Assembly (NCBI GenBank): GCA_020629095.1
Contig: JAHDDZ010000034.1
Location: 1-7,557, forward strand
DNA from: Candidatus Altimarinota bacterium
GTDB lineage: Bacteria; Patescibacteriota; Gracilibacteria; UBA4473
Reading direction: 5' to 3'
DNA: 7,557 bases
Numbering within the stretch: the stretch's first letter is position 1; every line of letters begins with the position of its first letter. Positions 1-6,900 of the stretch are shown piece after piece. Below the pieces are notes generated by a model. That model ran no database searches, was not told the DNA's origin, and saw nothing but the letters and a program-made list of their open reading frames with translations. A program made the translations under genes and the position numbers.

Positions 1-2
1 AT

Positions 3-116
3 AGCGACACATACAATACGAAAGGGGACACACCCGAGGCGCGTCCTAACCCAATTTCTGCACTGGCAGAGATCTTTTCAGATGGCACAGAAAGTCACTC
101 AGACGACTTGCAGTAG
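3..116 (+). CDS. C-terminal end of an upstream gene (partial)
   Basis: An open frame enters from the left edge and ends at TAG 114-116, giving 37 codons. The product tail is polar and acidic, rich in Asp, Glu, Ser and Thr, and ends in DDLQ. It has no membrane segment and no motif I recognise. The composition resembles a disordered protein tail. A second frame is also open from position 1 to the TGA at 136-138, but its Arg/Gln/Cys-rich product looks less natural, so I prefer this frame. The next gene begins about 20-40 nt downstream on the same strand, so the two could share a transcript. The function cannot be read from this fragment. Confidence 0.5.
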   Translation, partial: SDTYNTKGDTPEARPNPISALAEIFSDGTESHSDDLQ

Positions 117-135
117 GAAAAATTATGGCTATTAT
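108..135 (+). promoter_or_regulatory. Possible weak promoter for the surface-protein gene
   Basis: TTGCAG (108-113) and TATTAT (130-135) are spaced 16 bp apart. The -10 matches consensus at five of six bases; the -35 matches only in TTG. Transcription would begin near 142, upstream of ATG 159 but downstream of the alternative TTG start at 135. This is inference from a weak match, and read-through from the upstream gene is equally possible. Confidence 0.25.
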
Positions 136-158
136 TGAAGGTGAATAATCTGTTTACT

Positions 159-1958
159 ATGCGTCTTTTGGCTCTCGTTCTCGCACTCGGCTTACCGCTT
201 TCGACCCTCGCGGTGTACTATCCATATGGGTACACAAACACCGGCGCGACCATGAGCGTGCCTGCCAGCACCCTCCCAAGTTTTGTACCGAGCATGCCAG
301 CGGCTGTCACCAGCCCGCGAACAAACACCCTTCGGAGTCGAATTTGCGATCCGCAATATGGCGTTGCAAACCGCAGATTGCCGAGTTGGTGCGCAGCCAT
401 GGCGCCAGTAGCGCCGGCAAATACTGTGGTGCAGAGCAGTCGATTTACACCCGAAAACACCTTTCGGTACAACGTGCCACAGGTTACAACAACGGCATAT
501 GCCAATGTGCGGGCATATCGCCAAAGCGCCCCACAAACGGTCAGCAGCGCCGTGGTTGACGTGCTGCAACTTGATGTCCACTACCCAGAAATTGATCAGC
601 GGGTTTTCCAGTCGGCACTGCGACTGAGTGACGCAAAAGTGCGACTAACGAGCAGTAATAATAGTAATGTGAGATGGAGTGATTTTGAGGTTGTTTCAAA
701 TGGTGAAACGTATTCAATTGACCCAAACGGATATGCAACTATTTCGCTTGAAAAGCGGCTTTCTCCGCGTGATGCCATTGAAACAAATATCGGTGTTCGG
801 CTGCGACCAGTTGATAATTTGCCGCTTTATAATGGCTCATTTCAGCTAGAGCTCTTAAGTATTAGCGCCTACAGAGAAGGCTCAACTTCGGCTGTCACGG
901 TCAAAATGGAAGGCGACAGGCGTAGCCAGTTTTTTGCATTTAGCCCGTTTCCGGCAACACAAACAAGCCCTTTTGTGCAGGTAATAACGGAAGGGGACAA
1001 TGCCCAAACGCTAACAGGCGGAGGCACTTTCGACCTGTTGCGGATCACTATTGAGCCCCAGTTTGCAGGGGTTAGCCTCGATAAAATAGTTATAAAAAAC
1101 ACCGCACTGACAGATGCAAGCCAGCTGTTTGATCGGATTTATTTGGTTGATGCCGGCACGGGTGACTTGCTCGACAGCACGACTTTTTCTTTTAATGAAG
1201 CGACATATCGACCGCTTTCAGAGCTGAATGAAATCCAGATCAATAATAGGCGTGAACTGGTTGTGCGCGGTTTGGTAAGGCAGTCTGACTTGCCACTGGG
1301 CGCACAAGTGCAGCTATCGGTCGGGGCGTCAGACATTGAGCTGCGAAGCCTTACCAGCGGAACTGATATATCACCCGGACAGATTAATTTGGCCGCAGGT
1401 ACAAGCACATTGCAGACAGTTGCAGACTCCACTTTGATTGTCGAACATGACGAAGAAGAGGATCAGCCACAAGTCTTTGTGTCAAACGGAATACAGGAAA
1501 CGGTGTATCGATTTACGTTCAAAAACCCTGGCCAGCAGCGTATTTATTTGGGGCGAATGACGCTGAATGTTTCTGCCAATGGGATCAACTTCCCAGCTGG
1601 TTCACCGCAGTTGAGCGACTTTGCGGTATACTCCTCACAGGGAAATCCAAGTGGGTTAGCGCCTGTTGCGATTGCGTCAAACGGCGATATCACCTTTGAT
1701 GCAACAAGCCCGATTATCATTGGCGGAAACGAGCAGCGGGAGTTCTTATTGCGAGTGGCAACCACGCAGTCTGGCACAAACACAGACGACAGCCTGGTTG
1801 TGCTGTGGCGAAAAGACGCCACTGCATCAAGTGGGATGCTTTCCAGCCTGCAGTCGTCTGGTGCATTACTGATTTATACGACTGATAATCAGCTCCAAAA
1901 CTGGACAACCGGCAACAGTCTCACGGTTCCTTATACCGCATTTGTGCTTCATAAATGA
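159..1958 (+). CDS. Secreted beta-domain surface protein, function unknown
   Basis: This 599-residue protein is probably exported and cell-surface or secreted. Residues 1-18 form a signal peptide: MR, a leucine-rich core, then a likely cut after STLA. A Pro/Thr/Ser-rich linker follows (about 20-125), with two cysteines (63 and 78) that could form a disulfide. The rest is beta-rich in three similar units of roughly 100 residues (about 130-250, 290-390 and 447-550). Each ends in an acidic/Asn turn followed by a strand of the type RREL-VVRG or QREF-LLRV. An acidic run, HDEEED, lies at 430-435. No catalytic motif is seen; I read the units as Ig-like or S-layer-like beta sandwiches, by inference. 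The start is uncertain: ATG 159 has AAGGTGA 14 nt upstream, and TTG 135 would add eight residues. The stop overlaps the next gene by ATGA. Confidence 0.75.
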   Translation: MRLLALVLALGLPLSTLAVYYPYGYTNTGATMSVPASTLPSFVPSMPAAVTSPRTNTLRSRICDPQYGVANRRLPSWCAAMAPVAPANTVVQSSRFTPENTFRYNVPQVTTTAYANVRAYRQSAPQTVSSAVVDVLQLDVHYPEIDQRVFQSALRLSDAKVRLTSSNNSNVRWSDFEVVSNGETYSIDPNGYATISLEKRLSPRDAIETNIGVRLRPVDNLPLYNGSFQLELLSISAYREGSTSAVTVKMEGDRRSQFFAFSPFPATQTSPFVQVITEGDNAQTLTGGGTFDLLRITIEPQFAGVSLDKIVIKNTALTDASQLFDRIYLVDAGTGDLLDSTTFSFNEATYRPLSELNEIQINNRRELVVRGLVRQSDLPLGAQVQLSVGASDIELRSLTSGTDISPGQINLAAGTSTLQTVADSTLIVEHDEEEDQPQVFVSNGIQETVYRFTFKNPGQQRIYLGRMTLNVSANGINFPAGSPQLSDFAVYSSQGNPSGLAPVAIASNGDITFDATSPIIIGGNEQREFLLRVATTQSGTNTDDSLVVLWRKDATASSGMLSSLQSSGALLIYTTDNQLQNWTTGNSLTVPYTAFVLHK

Positions 1959-2512
1959 AGCGGCTGAGCGTCCTTTTTCTCTCTATTTTTATGGCAGGCT
2001 GCAGCAGCCTGCCTTTTGTTTGGACCCGTGTAAAGCCATATGAACAGAGCCAAAACAAGGCTGATCAGCAAGCCATCCATGAGCAAATGCCGACGGTTGC
2101 ATCGGCTGATTTTGACCCAGATTTATGCGAGTGGGTTACGGTAAAATATGTGAATGATGGAGATACAATCCAGCTGCGAAACGACAAAGTGCGCATTGTT
2201 GGCATCGATACCCCAGAAGTCGACGGCCCACATACGGATGCAGAGCACATGGGAGATGAGGCTTCAGCCTTTGCCAGGTCGCTGATATCTCGCAATGACC
2301 GTGTGTGTCTGCTGCGGGTTGGCAGAAGTGACAGAGATCAATATGACCGACTACTGCGATATGTGCACTTGGCGGATGGAACTGATTTTGGTCAACAAAT
2401 GCTCGAAACAGGCTTAGCTACGGTTTATAGAACGCAGCAACACCCACGCCGAAATACATATCAAGAAACAGAAAAAGCAGCCAAAAATGCTCAAATTGGC
2501 GTTTGGAAATGA
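1955..2512 (+). CDS. Staphylococcal nuclease family (thermonuclease) lipoprotein
   Basis: A 185-residue lipoprotein with an SNase-like domain (PF00565 type), expected to cut single- or double-stranded DNA and RNA with calcium outside the membrane. The N-terminus is a lipoprotein signal with lipobox MAGC, so Cys16 is the lipidated residue. Residues 17-55 form a linker. The nuclease domain spans about 58-185. Family active-site residues are present: Asp68 and Asp70 in NDGDT, Arg80 and Asp85/Glu88 in VRIVGIDTPE, and Arg132 in YDRLLRY, matching SNase Asp19/Asp21, Arg35, Asp40/Glu43 and Arg87. It therefore looks active. It ends in the usual family tail, GVWK. Its ATG overlaps the upstream stop (ATGA) and has no Shine-Dalgarno, so it is probably translated by coupling to the surface-protein gene. 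This suggests the two are made together and act at the envelope, for example in scavenging nucleotides or processing DNA for uptake (inference). Confidence 0.9.
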   Translation: MKRLSVLFLSIFMAGCSSLPFVWTRVKPYEQSQNKADQQAIHEQMPTVASADFDPDLCEWVTVKYVNDGDTIQLRNDKVRIVGIDTPEVDGPHTDAEHMGDEASAFARSLISRNDRVCLLRVGRSDRDQYDRLLRYVHLADGTDFGQQMLETGLATVYRTQQHPRRNTYQETEKAAKNAQIGVWK

Positions 2513-2514
2513 GA

Positions 2515-2784
2515 TTATTCAGAATGATCTGACCCTGTAATTTCAACTATTTTCCCCCACAAGAGTAACAGTTTTTCCTCTGAAATAGATAACTCTGGTG
2601 TGCTTTTTTGTATCTTCTTCAGAAGCTTTTTGGTGCTTACATCTTCATTTTTGAGGGGCATTTCATGTGCTAATCTCCATTCTTTTAGCTTTATTTGCAG
2701 CTCGATTCGTTCCTCCAAAAGCGTTAAAATTCCTGCATCAATCTGAGCTAATCGATTATAGGCCTCTGGTGCAGAAAAATTCAT
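2515..2784 (-). CDS. Chorismate mutase type II-fold protein, probably non-catalytic
   Basis: An 89-residue all-helical protein with the AroQ-type chorismate mutase pattern: a long first helix (about 5-40) with ID..IL.LLEERIEL, then a loop with MPL, then two helices (about 48-85). Lined up by eye with E. coli chorismate mutase, Arg28 is kept (Arg26) and Lys39 is Arg37. Arg11, Asp48, Arg51 and Glu52 become Tyr9, Asn46, Val49 and Ser50. I therefore doubt it converts chorismate to prephenate; a binding or structural role is more likely. No other aromatic-pathway gene is visible. It is the last gene of the minus-strand operon. Its ATG overlaps the RsmI stop (ATGA) and has no Shine-Dalgarno, so translation is probably coupled. 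It ends two bases from the convergent nuclease gene. Confidence 0.65.
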   Translation of the reverse strand: MNFSAPEAYNRLAQIDAGILTLLEERIELQIKLKEWRLAHEMPLKNEDVSTKKLLKKIQKSTPELSISEEKLLLLWGKIVEITGSDHSE

Positions 2785-3461
2785 GATTTATAGTTTTTAG
2801 GAGCAATAATAAAAGCAAATTCGCCACGAGGAGTATTTTCTTCAAAATGTAAAAAAGCCTCTTTTACAGAGCCTCGAAAGAACTCTTCATGCATTTTTGT
2901 CATTTCTCGACCAATCACGATATACCTTTCTGGCATTCGTTTTACTAAGCTATTGAGCATTTTTTGTATTCTATGAACTGACTCGTATCCTGCATGACCA
3001 TATTTCTCCATTTGCGTAATGGTTTCAAAAAGGGTTTTTCGCCCCTTTTTGTGAGGCAAAAATCCATGCCAAATGAGTGGAGAGCTGGGAACTCCACTGG
3101 CAGAAATGAGCGTCGTGAGAGCACATGCGCCAGTTATGGGTATTATTCGCACTCCATTTTGAATACATTTTTGAATCAATCTTTGACCTGGGTCGCTTAT
3201 GCACGGCGTTCCTGCATCGCTAATGTAGCATCCAATTTCTCCTTTTTTTATTCGCTCGACTATCGCTTTGCGTTTTGCATCGCTTGACTGTGCGTGGCAG
3301 CTGATGCGAGGTGTATTTATATCCCATTTATCGAACAGTATTTTTGCTCTACGAGTATCTTCACACGCAACAAAATCAGCTTTCTGTAGGCATTTTATTG
3401 CCCTGTGAGATATATCAGAAAGATTTCCAATGGGCGTTGCAACGACATATAAAATGCTCAT
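2781..3461 (-). CDS. rsmI: 16S rRNA 2'-O-methyltransferase RsmI
   Basis: RsmI uses S-adenosylmethionine to methylate the 2'-oxygen of C1402 (E. coli numbering) in 16S rRNA, fine-tuning the decoding centre. The family motifs occur in order: VVATPIGNLSD (6-16), ACEDTRRAK (32-40), ISDAGTPCISDPG (80-92), the SAM-site loop ITGACAL (109-115), HGFLPHKKG (132-140), YESVHRI (159-165) and REMTKMHEEFFRG (185-197). I chose ATG 3461 because the family begins at MSILYVVATPIGN; an upstream in-frame start would add 28 residues of non-homologous sequence. The protein is 226 residues, shorter than the roughly 280 of typical RsmI, and lacks the C-terminal extension. Small oddities are GACA in place of the usual PGxSA and HAG before YES in place of a hydrophobic strand. 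ATGA overlaps link it to both neighbours, with a GAG four bases before the start. Confidence 0.93.
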   Translation of the reverse strand: MSILYVVATPIGNLSDISHRAIKCLQKADFVACEDTRRAKILFDKWDINTPRISCHAQSSDAKRKAIVERIKKGEIGCYISDAGTPCISDPGQRLIQKCIQNGVRIIPITGACALTTLISASGVPSSPLIWHGFLPHKKGRKTLFETITQMEKYGHAGYESVHRIQKMLNSLVKRMPERYIVIGREMTKMHEEFFRGSVKEAFLHFEENTPRGEFAFIIAPKNYKS

Positions 3462-4822
3462 TTTTCTCGTGTAAAGGTAGTAATAATCTCGACATGTGGA
3501 GTGTGCGGAAACTGGTCTGCAAGCTTCCATTTGTGTAGTCGCCACCCATGGGCTTGCAGCTCTGCTGCATCTCTTGCAAAAGATGCAGGGTTGCAGCTGA
3601 CATATATGATTGTCTGTACTGGAGCGGTCGCAATGCGCTCAAGTGCTCGTGGGTGAACCCCGCTGCGCGGTGGGTCGAGTATGATTGTGTACTCTCCAGA
3701 CCAGTTGTGCAGGCGTGTCCAGGCGCGGACATCCGCGCACTCCGCTGCATAGTTTTTTAGTTGGTTTGCTTCCGCATTTTTGACGGCATCAGTAACAGCT
3801 TCTGGTACAATCTCAACACCGATCACAGGCCTGTCTGGCATGTTTTTTGCAATGATTTGCCCGATTGTGCCGGTTCCACAGCACAGGTCTAAAAGAGTCC
3901 CTGTTGTGTTTTTGGCGTAGTCAAGCACTTGTTGATAGATTAGTGCCGCTGTTTGTGGGTTTGGCTGGGCAAAACTCTGCTCACTCATTTGAAACGAAAG
4001 CCCTAAGATTGTCTCTGAAATGGTCTCATCTCCCCAGAGCAGTGCATGCGCTTTGCTGCTTGAAAAGCTATCATTTGAGGCATCCGAGATGATGTGGCGT
4101 ACACCTGCAACTCGTGAGCCAAATATTTCTTTTATAGCTTTTACGCAGCCACCTGGCATCGGGGCATCGCTGGTGGTTAGTATTGAAAAAAGTAATTGAT
4201 CATGAGTAAAGCTTTTGCGCACACTTAATCCCCTCCAAAAGCCTTTGTTTGATCTTTGATCATATACTGAAAATTTTGTTTTTTTGCACCACTCTCGAAA
4301 AATTGAGAGCTGTTTTTCAACTAATTCATCAAAGAGTGGTCCAGGTTTTTCCAGGTTCTCAACTCGCCAAAACTGTCCGCGGGCCTTAGAGCCTAGGCCA
4401 AAGCCGCCATCTTGGCTGGTTACTCCAAAGCTATACTCCATTTTGTTGCGGTACCCATACAGCATGGGGCTTGTAATAAGTCCTTCATAGGAACTTGCAG
4501 CATCGATTATTCCACCAATCTTTTGTAATAAATCAGTTACTTGCTCGACTTTCCATTGGTGCTGGGTTTCTATCGGCACGGTCGCATATGGCGCTCCAGA
4601 AACAGCAGCATATTCACTTTCAACTTCTATTGGACTTTTTTGCAACACCTCCAATAACTTTGCCTCTGCGAAGTTTTTACGCTTTTTTATTATCTGTCCA
4701 AGCACTTTTTGCCCAACTATTCCCTTTGGGACAAAAATAGGAATATTGGCATCAAAGGAAATAGACCGACCGCCCCATGCTTGTTTTTCTAAATCCAGCT
4801 CATATATGCGTCCTTTTTTCAT
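3458..4822 (-). CDS. rlmD: RlmD/TrmA-family RNA (uracil-5-)-methyltransferase
   Basis: A 454-residue enzyme of the TrmA/RumA family, which uses SAM to make 5-methyluridine in rRNA or tRNA. A TRAM-like RNA-binding beta barrel fills about 1-60. The methyltransferase part holds YRNKMEYSF (124-132), FAQPNPQ (284-290), the SAM loop LDLCCGTGTIG (311-321), DPPRSGVHP (383-391), nucleophile Cys410 in VSCNPASFARD, and base Glu445 in FPHTPHVE. The catalytic core is intact. The four iron-sulfur cysteines usual in RlmD are absent: the segment before the conserved Q..WK reads YAAVSGAPYAT (71-81), and the fourth site has PGPL (160-163). The exact target (U1939 of 23S, another 23S site, or tRNA U54) is not settled, so the symbol is provisional. 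ATG 4822 is preferred over GTG 4825 because it lies 7 nt after an extended -10 box, as expected of a leaderless mRNA. Confidence 0.85.
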   Translation of the reverse strand: MKKGRIYELDLEKQAWGGRSISFDANIPIFVPKGIVGQKVLGQIIKKRKNFAEAKLLEVLQKSPIEVESEYAAVSGAPYATVPIETQHQWKVEQVTDLLQKIGGIIDAASSYEGLITSPMLYGYRNKMEYSFGVTSQDGGFGLGSKARGQFWRVENLEKPGPLFDELVEKQLSIFREWCKKTKFSVYDQRSNKGFWRGLSVRKSFTHDQLLFSILTTSDAPMPGGCVKAIKEIFGSRVAGVRHIISDASNDSFSSSKAHALLWGDETISETILGLSFQMSEQSFAQPNPQTAALIYQQVLDYAKNTTGTLLDLCCGTGTIGQIIAKNMPDRPVIGVEIVPEAVTDAVKNAEANQLKNYAAECADVRAWTRLHNWSGEYTIILDPPRSGVHPRALERIATAPVQTIIYVSCNPASFARDAAELQAHGWRLHKWKLADQFPHTPHVEIITTFTREK

Positions 4823-4829
4823 CACTTCG

Positions 4830-4838
4830 AGTATAGCA
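4830..4838 (-). promoter_or_regulatory. Extended -10 promoter of the rlmD-rsmI operon
   Basis: On the minus strand this reads TGCTATACT, an extended -10 element with a TG dinucleotide. Seven bases separate it from ATG 4822, so transcription should start at or next to the start codon, giving a leaderless mRNA. No good -35 is present at 17-18 bp, which fits an extended -10 promoter. Confidence 0.6.
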
Positions 4839-4853
4839 TTTTTACTTCATTTG

Positions 4854-4862
4854 TGCTATAAT
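4854..4862 (+). promoter_or_regulatory. Extended -10 promoter of the virB4-like gene
   Basis: TGCTATAAT is a perfect -10 hexamer (4857-4862) with an extended TG. Six bases separate it from ATG 4869, placing the expected start of transcription on the start codon. No Shine-Dalgarno precedes the ATG. A convincing -35 is missing. It faces the minus-strand promoter of rlmD within the same 46-bp gap. Confidence 0.65.
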
Positions 4863-4868
4863 TACGCG

Positions 4869-6833
4869 ATGGGTCAGAACCTTCCACCAATTCCAAAAGA
4901 TAAATCTTTCTTTCAAAAGATGAGAGAGGACTGGTTTGGATTTGCGAAGAAAGCAGAAAATGACGCTGAAAAAGCGGAAAAAGAGGCACAGATGAGTCAA
5001 GATGAAATGGATGCTTTGTTTGAGAATTTTGACCCAAAAACAGACAAAAAGAAACTAACGACAAAATTGCGAAAGCGCATTATAGAAGCAGAAAAATTGT
5101 ATAACGCGGGGACAGCAAGTGTAAAAGATCTGATTGCGCCAGCATCGGTTGAGGTCACGCCATATCAAATGCGAATGGATGGACAATATATTCGTTCACT
5201 TTTTGTGTTCTCATATCCGCGTTACCTTGAGGCAAATTGGCTCAGTCAGATAATAAATTATGATGTAAGTTTTGATTTGAGCCTCTTTATCTATCCACAA
5301 GATAGTGGCCGAATGATGAAAATTCTTCGACGAAAGGTGGCACAAATGCTGAGTACTAAACGTATGAAAATGAAGAAAGGAAGCGTGAGCGACCCCGAAA
5401 TTGACACCGCACTGGAGGATGCTGAGCAGCTACGAGTTGATTTGCAACGAGGGACGGAGAAGTTCTTTCAAACGGGGTTATATGTGACGCTGTACGCAGA
5501 AACAGAAGAGAAGCTTAATAGCGCTGTGAAGCAGATTCAAACCGTGCTTGGGGGCCAGTTGGTCATGACTCGTACCAGTGACTTTCGGGTCGAGCGTGGA
5601 TTTGAAAGCACCCTGCCCCAGTGTACAGACATGGTGGGCGTGCTAACAAATATGAATACAGGACCATTGAGTACATGTTTTCCGTTTGTTTCCAGTAGCC
5701 TAACCAGCAACCAAGGAATCCTTTATGGGCTGAATCGGCACAATAATTCACTGATTATTTTTGATCGGTTTGAGCTAGAAAATGCCAACCAGGTGGTTTT
5801 TGCGAAATCGGGGGCAGGGAAGTCATATGCAGTAAAACTTGATATACTCCGGAGTATGTTGCTGGGATCTGAAGTAATTGTGTTGGACCCCGAAAATGAA
5901 TATGAGGCGCTGTGTACCGAGGTCGGTGGTAGTTACATAAACGTGAGTTTGAACAGTCGCCAGCGGATTAATCCTTTTGATCTGCCACCTCCACTAAAAG
6001 ACGCAGACACGCAGTCGGGTGACCTGCTACGCGAAAATGTGGTTAACCTGACGGGGCTTATGCACCTAATGCTTGGTCAGCTCACACCGCTCGAGGAGGG
6101 GATTATGGATAAGGCAATTTTGATGGCATATGCGCAAAAGGGGATTACGCCATATGTTGCTGACACAAGCGAAATGGAGATGCCAACCATGAGCGACCTG
6201 CAGGTTGTGTTGCAGCAAATGGAGGGCGGAAATCATCTGGCGCTACGGCTTGAGCGTTATACCAGCGGAACCTTTGCGGGTCTTTTTGACCAACAAACAA
6301 ATGTGGATTTAGACAACCATATGGTTGTGTTTTCCATTCGCGACCTGGAAGACAGCCTACGCCCTATGGCAATGTACATTCTTTTGAACTTCATTTGGGC
6401 AAAGGTACGCAGCAGCTTGCGTCGCCGTGTGCTGGTGGTTGATGAGGCGTGGAATATCGTTCAGCACGAGCAGTCTGCTCGGTTTTTGCACAACCTGTCA
6501 AAACGTGCCCGAAAGTACTATCTGGGCATTACGACTATTACCCAAGATGTCGAGGACTTTTTGCAGTCGCGGTGGGGCAAACCGATCATCACCAATAGTT
6601 CCATTCAGCTGCTGTTGCGCCAATCGCCGACGGCGCTTGATTACCTCCAGAAGGTATTTCATCTAACAGAAGGTGAAAAGTACCTGCTGCTCAACTCGGG
6701 TGTGGGGCAGGGGCTGTTTTTTGCCGGAAATCAGCACGTGGCTATTCAGGTGATTGCATCGCCGAGTGAAGACAAGATTATTACTACAAAACCGCAAGAT
6801 GTGGTGCAACAACGAAATGATGAACAACTTTAG
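4869..6833 (+). CDS. VirB4/TraC-like conjugation-type ATPase
   Basis: A 654-residue cytoplasmic ATPase of the VirB4/TraC/CagE family, which powers type IV secretion, conjugation or related DNA/protein transport. The N-terminal 60 residues are highly charged, with a coiled-coil-like stretch (about 25-50). Residues about 85-290 match the variable VirB4 N-terminal domain. The RecA-like motor follows: Walker A FAKSGAGKS (311-319), VLDPENEYE (338-346), INPFDLP (367-373), Walker B VLVVDEAW (521-528), the TTITQD motif (555-560) and Arg584 in LLLRQSP. The first Walker A glycine is Ala312, but the essential GKS is intact. ATG 4869 was chosen because of the TATAAT just before it; the frame stays open upstream to 4746, but that part lies antisense to rlmD and looks non-coding. 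No membrane segment and no other type IV secretion gene is visible. Its partners and substrate are unknown. Confidence 0.88.
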   Translation: MGQNLPPIPKDKSFFQKMREDWFGFAKKAENDAEKAEKEAQMSQDEMDALFENFDPKTDKKKLTTKLRKRIIEAEKLYNAGTASVKDLIAPASVEVTPYQMRMDGQYIRSLFVFSYPRYLEANWLSQIINYDVSFDLSLFIYPQDSGRMMKILRRKVAQMLSTKRMKMKKGSVSDPEIDTALEDAEQLRVDLQRGTEKFFQTGLYVTLYAETEEKLNSAVKQIQTVLGGQLVMTRTSDFRVERGFESTLPQCTDMVGVLTNMNTGPLSTCFPFVSSSLTSNQGILYGLNRHNNSLIIFDRFELENANQVVFAKSGAGKSYAVKLDILRSMLLGSEVIVLDPENEYEALCTEVGGSYINVSLNSRQRINPFDLPPPLKDADTQSGDLLRENVVNLTGLMHLMLGQLTPLEEGIMDKAILMAYAQKGITPYVADTSEMEMPTMSDLQVVLQQMEGGNHLALRLERYTSGTFAGLFDQQTNVDLDNHMVVFSIRDLEDSLRPMAMYILLNFIWAKVRSSLRRRVLVVDEAWNIVQHEQSARFLHNLSKRARKYYLGITTITQDVEDFLQSRWGKPIITNSSIQLLLRQSPTALDYLQKVFHLTEGEKYLLLNSGVGQGLFFAGNQHVAIQVIASPSEDKIITTKPQDVVQQRNDEQL

Positions 6834-6871
6834 TTGACAGGTTGACAGGTGAATGCTATGATGTCTATACT
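6834..6871 (+). promoter_or_regulatory. Two overlapping strong promoters
   Basis: The repeat TTGACAGG-TTGACAGG begins right after the virB4-like stop and supplies two perfect -35 boxes (6834-6839 and 6842-6847). The first is 17 bp from TATGAT (6857-6862), which carries an extended TG (TGCTATGAT). The second is 18 bp from TATACT (6866-6871). Transcripts would start near 6869 and 6878. By consensus this is the strongest promoter region in the window. Confidence 0.75.
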
Positions 6872-6900
6872 TATTAACTAAAAATAAAACGCAGAGAAGT

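Noticed and set aside
192..581. Minus-strand open frame of 129 codons opposite the surface-protein gene
   Set aside because: It is antisense to the signal peptide and linker region of a clear exported protein and has a Cys/His/Arg-rich shadow composition with no motif.
2519..2532. Small palindrome TCAGA-ATGA-TCTGA at the convergent gene ends
   Set aside because: The stem is only five AT-rich pairs inside the end of the chorismate-mutase-fold gene, with no clear T-run on either strand, so I do not call it a terminator.
3415..3750. Minus-strand frame of 111 codons over the rlmD-rsmI junction
   Set aside because: It overlaps two well-supported genes on the same strand in another frame and has no motif or promoter.
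4746..4868. Upstream extension of the virB4-like frame by 41 residues, including a hydrophobic stretch
   Set aside because: It lies over the start of rlmD on the other strand and over both promoter elements. The -10 box just before ATG 4869 marks the real start.
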